Assembly: GCF_049673005.1 (NCBI RefSeq)
Contig: NZ_JBATXB010000048.1
Coordinates: forward strand, 1-35,984
Source: Carnobacterium_A sp049673005
Lineage (GTDB): Bacteria; Bacillota; Bacilli; Lactobacillales; Carnobacteriaceae
DNA length: 35,984 bases
Direction of reading: 5' to 3'
In this document: positions 32,718 through 35,984 of the stretch, in pieces
Layout: every line of letters starts with the position of its first letter
Position numbering within the stretch: the stretch's first letter is position 1
Made by a program: the position numbers and the translations under genes
Notes under the pieces: model-generated
The model's database searches: none
What the model saw: the letters and a program-made list of their open reading frames with translations, nothing else
What the model was told of the DNA's origin: nothing

Positions 32718-33653
32718 ATGAAAAAACTTATCGGATTTGCAGCAGCGGCAGTATTATTTTTAGGTGGATGTGGGAGTGCAACTTTAGAAGGGGACAACAC
32801 AGATTCAGGAGTTGTGGAAGAAAAAGACGCAAAAGATTTAGTTGTCGGAGTATCTTTATCTACACTAAACAATCCATTCTTCATCTCTGTAAAAGAAGGC
32901 ATTGTTAACTTAGCTGAAGAGAAAGGTTCAGAAGTAAAAGTATTAGATGCACAAGATGACACGTCTAAGCAAAGTAATGACATTGATGATTTAATTCAAC
33001 AAGGAGTCGATGTTTTACTGATTAACCCAGTAGACTCATCTGCTATCTCGCCGGCAGTTGAAGCGGCAAATAGCGCAGGTATTCCAGTTATCACAATTGA
33101 CCGTTCAAGTGAAGGTGGAGAAGTTGTTACTTTAGTTGCTTCAGATAATGTAGAAGGTGGGAAAATAGCGGCTCAATATATTGAAGAAATTTCAGGTAAA
33201 GATGCTAAAGTTGCTGAACTTGAGGGAATCCCGGGTGCTTCTGCAACAAATGAGCGAGGCAAAGGTTTTAACGAATACGCTAAAGAAAATTTAGACATCG
33301 TAGACCAACAAACAGCTAGTTTTGACCGTGCTAAAGGACTGACAGTTATGGAAAATATGCTTCAATCAAAACCAGAAATTCAAGCTGTCTTTGCACAAAA
33401 TGATGAAATGGCATTAGGTGCCATCCAAGCTATTCAAGCAGCCGGCAAGACAGGCGAGATTCAAGTTGTAGGTTTTGACGGAACAGAAGATGGTTTAGCT
33501 GCTATAAAAGCAGGAACATTAAGTGCAACAGTTGCCCAACAACCAGAGGAAATGGGTAAGCTTGCTATGCAAGCAGCATTCGACCATTTCTCAGGTAAAG
33601 ATGTTGAAAAATCAATTGCTTCACCATTAGAATTAATAAAAACGGATAAATAA
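32718..33653 (+). CDS. rbsB: ribose-binding lipoprotein
   Basis: The secreted substrate-binding subunit has a signal peptide with lipobox LGGC and lipidated C18. The mature protein (from about residue 40) is a PBP1-type ribose-binding fold, with VVGVSLSTLNNPFFISVKEG at the start of lobe 1 and AVFAQNDEMALGAIQAI plus VVGFDGTEDG in the second half. These are the RbsB ligand-contact regions (FxN, DR, ND, D). The length of 311 residues is normal. AGGAGG precedes the ATG. It is the last gene of the operon, before a strong terminator. Confidence 0.95.
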   Translation: MKKLIGFAAAAVLFLGGCGSATLEGDNTDSGVVEEKDAKDLVVGVSLSTLNNPFFISVKEGIVNLAEEKGSEVKVLDAQDDTSKQSNDIDDLIQQGVDVLLINPVDSSAISPAVEAANSAGIPVITIDRSSEGGEVVTLVASDNVEGGKIAAQYIEEISGKDAKVAELEGIPGASATNERGKGFNEYAKENLDIVDQQTASFDRAKGLTVMENMLQSKPEIQAVFAQNDEMALGAIQAIQAAGKTGEIQVVGFDGTEDGLAAIKAGTLSATVAQQPEEMGKLAMQAAFDHFSGKDVEKSIASPLELIKTDK

Positions 33654-33656
33654 TTA

Positions 33657-33696
33657 AAATACAGAATGAGCTATAAAAAGCTCATTCTGTATTTTT
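33657..33696. terminator. terminator of the rbs operon
   Basis: AAATACAGAATGAGCT (33657-33672) pairs perfectly with AGCTCATTCTGTATTT (33679-33694), followed by Ts; A-rich on the other side, so it may also serve the convergent AraC gene. Confidence 0.92.
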
Positions 33697-33745
33697 GTGT
33701 TTAAGTATAATCTTATGAAGAGATTTAAGTTAAAGCACAATAAAT

Positions 33746-34606
33746 TCACCTTATTTTTTTACGCTTATTTTTTTCTAACTTTGATTTGCTTTTTCGATAA
33801 GCAGATGGAGTCATATTGGTGACACGTTTAAAGGATTGTGAAAAAAAAGACTGCGATGAAAAACCAGTAATTGCAGATACATCGGATATGGGATAATTAG
33901 TTGTTTTTAATATAATTTTACTTTCTCGAATGCGGATATTAATTAAATACTCGATAGGAGAAATGCCAATAATTGATTTAAAAGAGTGTGCTAAATAATA
34001 TTTATTAAGATGGCTAATTTTAGCAAGGCTATCTAAATTGATTTCTTCACGAAAAGAATTTTCTATATATTTTTTTATCTTATTAATCTCTTTCGTTAAC
34101 TTTTGGTTCTCTGATTTTTCAACAATTAATGTATTTTTACGTAGAATCTTTATCAATAAAATATCTAATAAACTTTGAGCAATAATGGCATAACTTTTCT
34201 TCTGATTTTGTACCTCTTCTACTAATTTTTTAAGGTATACTAAATATTCAGCATCTTTATCTCTATAGATATGAAAAGGAATGGGTGCATTTACTTGGTC
34301 AGTAGGTAAAAAAAATATGCCCTGTATACCGAGTGCAATGTATTCTAGAGGATGATCAAGTGATGATTTTTCTGTATGATCAATGTAGGCATTAATGATA
34401 ATTAAATCATGCTTCGAGACGCTTATTTCTTTACCTGCTATAAAAACGGATCCTTTTCCCTCAGTAATGTAAAGCAATTCTGTAAAATGATGTGAATGAA
34501 TTAAGCTGTGCCAATCTTTTTCATCAATTGATTTTGTAACATATAATAAAGGAGTAGCGGAATGAAGATGATCAAGTATAGGGATTTCGTAAACTAAATT
34601 TGACAC
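33746..34606 (-). CDS. AraC-family regulator with cupin-type sensor domain
   Basis: The N-terminal part (about 1-150) has the cupin-like AraC-binding pattern, with HSLIHSHHFTELLYITEGKG giving a His-rich sensor strand. The C-terminus (about 180-280) has two helix-turn-helices, LDSLAKISHLNKYYLAHSFK and the signature ISDVSAITGFSSQSFFSQSFKR, followed by TPSAYRK. It ends in a very basic tail. Translation starts at GTG with GGGAGGG upstream on the minus strand; an ATG two bases earlier is in another frame and stops at once. It is divergent from a sugar-binding lipoprotein gene, and a direct repeat of the AraC type lies next to that gene's -35, so it is very probably its activator. Confidence 0.87.
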   Translation of the reverse strand: MSNLVYEIPILDHLHSATPLLYVTKSIDEKDWHSLIHSHHFTELLYITEGKGSVFIAGKEISVSKHDLIIINAYIDHTEKSSLDHPLEYIALGIQGIFFLPTDQVNAPIPFHIYRDKDAEYLVYLKKLVEEVQNQKKSYAIIAQSLLDILLIKILRKNTLIVEKSENQKLTKEINKIKKYIENSFREEINLDSLAKISHLNKYYLAHSFKSIIGISPIEYLINIRIRESKIILKTTNYPISDVSAITGFSSQSFFSQSFKRVTNMTPSAYRKSKSKLEKNKRKKIR

Positions 34607-34677
34607 ATTAACCCTCCCAGCAAACGAAATTGTATTAAATTAAGTATAGTGTTTTTAGTTTAAAAACTCAAGGATAA

Positions 34678-34705
34678 CAAGATATCTAAAAATCGTAGCA
34701 AGATA
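34678..34705 (+). promoter_or_regulatory. AraC-type direct repeat upstream of the sugar-binding protein promoter
   Basis: CAAGATA occurs at 34678-34684 and 34699-34705, exactly 21 bases apart (two helical turns), and the second copy ends 4 bases before the -35. This is the usual layout for activation by an AraC-family protein. Confidence 0.6.
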
Positions 34706-34709
34706 ACGA

Positions 34710-34738
34710 TTGTGAAAGCGCTTTTTCGGACGTATACT
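34710..34738 (+). promoter_or_regulatory. sigma-A promoter of the sugar-binding protein operon
   Basis: TTGTGA (34710-34715) and TATACT (34733-34738) are separated by exactly 17 bases; the start codon follows 33 bases after the -10. Confidence 0.7.
34713..34726. promoter_or_regulatory. cre-like box inside the promoter spacer
   Basis: TGAAAGCGCTTTTT matches TGWAANCGNTNWCA at 12 of 14 positions and has the AAAGCGCTTT palindromic core. It lies between -35 and -10, so CcpA binding would block the polymerase. Confidence 0.65.
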
Positions 34739-34771
34739 TTAGTTACTAAGAAGATAAAAGGAGGATTTATT

Positions 34772-35984
34772 ATGAAAAATAAATTTTTGTTGGCAAGTTC
34801 AGTGGCATTATTTTCAGTTGCGCTATTAGCGTGTGGAACAGAGGATACAAAGAAAGAAGCAACTGCCGGTGAGGATGGTAAAGAAACTCTTCATATAGCA
34901 GCACTTGAGTCAGCTTATGGATCAGAAATGTGGGATAATATCGTAACATCTTACGAAAAAGCTAATCCAGATGTAGATGTTGAATTAACTATAGATAAAA
35001 ATTTAGAAGAAGTTATTAGTCCAAACATGAAAGCGGGCAAATACCCTGATGTTGTGTTACTTGGAACAGGTCGTAAACTAGCTCTTCCTGAAACCATGAT
35101 TAAAGACAATGCTCTAGAAGATTTGACCGATGTTTTAGATATGAATGTCTATGGAGAAGATGTAAAAGTTAAAGATAAATTAGTATCAGGATTTACAGAT
35201 ACGTTAGTAACCAATCCTTATAATGACGGGAAAACTTTCCTAGCACCAATGTTTTATAGTCCAACGGGCTTATTCTACAACCAAAATCTTTTAACTGAAA
35301 AAGGCTGGGATGTTCCAGAAACATGGGATCAAATGTGGGAGTTAGGAGACAAAGCAAAAGCTGAGGGCATATCGCTATTTACTTATCCTCATGCTGGCTA
35401 TTTTGATGCGTTCTTTTACTCATTGTTATTCGAAGTTGGCGGACCGGATTTTTATAACCGTGCAATGAGTTACGAAGACGGAATCTGGGAAACACCAGAA
35501 GCAACAAAAGCATTTGAAATCGTAGGGAAATTAGCTGAATATACTGAACCAACAACAGTAGCTAACGGGAATGATCGAGATTTTACTAAAAATCAACAAT
35601 TGGTTCTTGATGACAAAGCATTATTTATGCCAAATGGAACTTGGGTTGTAGGGGAAATGGCAGAAGCGCCTAGATCTGATGGATTTGAATGGGGTATGAC
35701 TGCGTTACCAGCTATTGAAGAAGGCGGAGACCGCTATGCCTTTACATTCTTTGAACAATTATGGGTTCCTGAAGCAGCTGAAAATAAAGATGCTGCCAAA
35801 GAATTTGTAAGCTACGTGTACTCTGATGAAGCAGCAAAAATCTTTGCTGAAGCGGGAGCTGTTCAACCAATTGAAGGAATCTCTGAGATGTTAACTGACG
35901 ATAATAAACTATTCTATAGTATCTATGATACAGGTGCAAAAGCCGGTATGGGTGGGTTTGCTGCAACGGAAGCTGTTGAAGGTG
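34772..35984 (+). CDS. sugar ABC transporter substrate-binding lipoprotein, 3'-truncated
   Basis: The frame is open to the end of the window, so the C-terminus is missing; 404 codons are present. The N-terminus is a lipoprotein signal peptide with lipobox LLAC and lipidated C21. The mature part is a family 1 extracellular solute-binding protein (MalE/UgpB type): TLHIAALESAYGSEMWDNIV, KYPDVVLLGTGRKLALPETM, then APMFYSPTGLFYNQNLL and VPETWDQMW. The LGTGRKLALPETMI region reminds me of NgcE-like binding proteins for N-acetylglucosamine or chitobiose, but this is a weak hint. AAAGGAGG precedes the ATG. Control by the divergent AraC protein and by catabolite repression is likely. The permeases are presumably beyond the window. 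Confidence 0.88.
   Translation, partial: MKNKFLLASSVALFSVALLACGTEDTKKEATAGEDGKETLHIAALESAYGSEMWDNIVTSYEKANPDVDVELTIDKNLEEVISPNMKAGKYPDVVLLGTGRKLALPETMIKDNALEDLTDVLDMNVYGEDVKVKDKLVSGFTDTLVTNPYNDGKTFLAPMFYSPTGLFYNQNLLTEKGWDVPETWDQMWELGDKAKAEGISLFTYPHAGYFDAFFYSLLFEVGGPDFYNRAMSYEDGIWETPEATKAFEIVGKLAEYTEPTTVANGNDRDFTKNQQLVLDDKALFMPNGTWVVGEMAEAPRSDGFEWGMTALPAIEEGGDRYAFTFFEQLWVPEAAENKDAAKEFVSYVYSDEAAKIFAEAGAVQPIEGISEMLTDDNKLFYSIYDTGAKAGMGGFAATEAVEG

Noticed and set aside
1..35984. Mobile elements, CRISPR arrays, tRNA or rRNA genes
   Set aside because: No transposase or integrase motif, no regularly spaced repeats with spacers, and no tRNA- or rRNA-like segment was recognised by eye; short RNAs could be missed.

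Overview
The window is AT-rich, gene-dense DNA with Shine-Dalgarno-type starts (AGGAGG-like), CcpA-type cre boxes and PTS genes. This points to a low-GC Firmicute, most likely a lactic acid bacterium (Carnobacterium/Enterococcus-like). The genus is an inference from gene content only. I see no rRNA, tRNA, transposase, phage gene or CRISPR array; this looks like chromosomal carbohydrate-catabolism territory built from discrete loci.

Layout: (1) 1-2489: a 5'-truncated Nramp-like transporter lacking the canonical metal-binding motifs, a DUF2877 (AllH-like) protein and a small hypothetical protein. (2) 2621-5501: a Cof-type HAD phosphatase, then a YeiH-family exporter divergent from a LysR regulator. 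(3) 5816-19677: a locus that looks like intracellular N-glycan or manno-oligosaccharide use. It holds two LplB/LplC-type ABC permeases, their lipoprotein binding protein, a YesM/YesN two-component system, a GntR-type regulator, and three cytoplasmic glycosidases in one operon (GH125 alpha-mannosidase, GH1 beta-glycosidase, GH38 alpha-mannosidase). No ATPase is encoded, so a shared MsmK-type ATPase is expected. (4) 19817-26809: a LevR-like sigma-54 activator, then a textbook -24/-12 promoter driving an aldolase, galactitol-type PTS EIIA, EIIB and EIIC, and a DgoD-like dehydratase. The set reads as a PTS-coupled aldonate (D-galactonate-like) pathway in which transport phosphorylation replaces the usual kinase. 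(5) 26815-33696: a ribonucleoside hydrolase followed by rbsRKDACB, a ribonucleoside/ribose salvage unit with cre and LacI-type operators. (6) 33746-35984: an AraC regulator divergent from a 3'-truncated sugar-binding lipoprotein, with a well-placed direct repeat and a cre in the promoter spacer.

The most interesting parts are the sigma-54-controlled PTS/dehydratase/aldolase operon and its unusual five-domain regulator. Next come the N-glycan locus with its GH1 enzyme, whose context suggests cleavage of the core beta-mannoside, and the divergent Nramp-like protein. Several gene starts were moved from the longest ORF to the start supported by a ribosome binding site; each case is explained in its entry.
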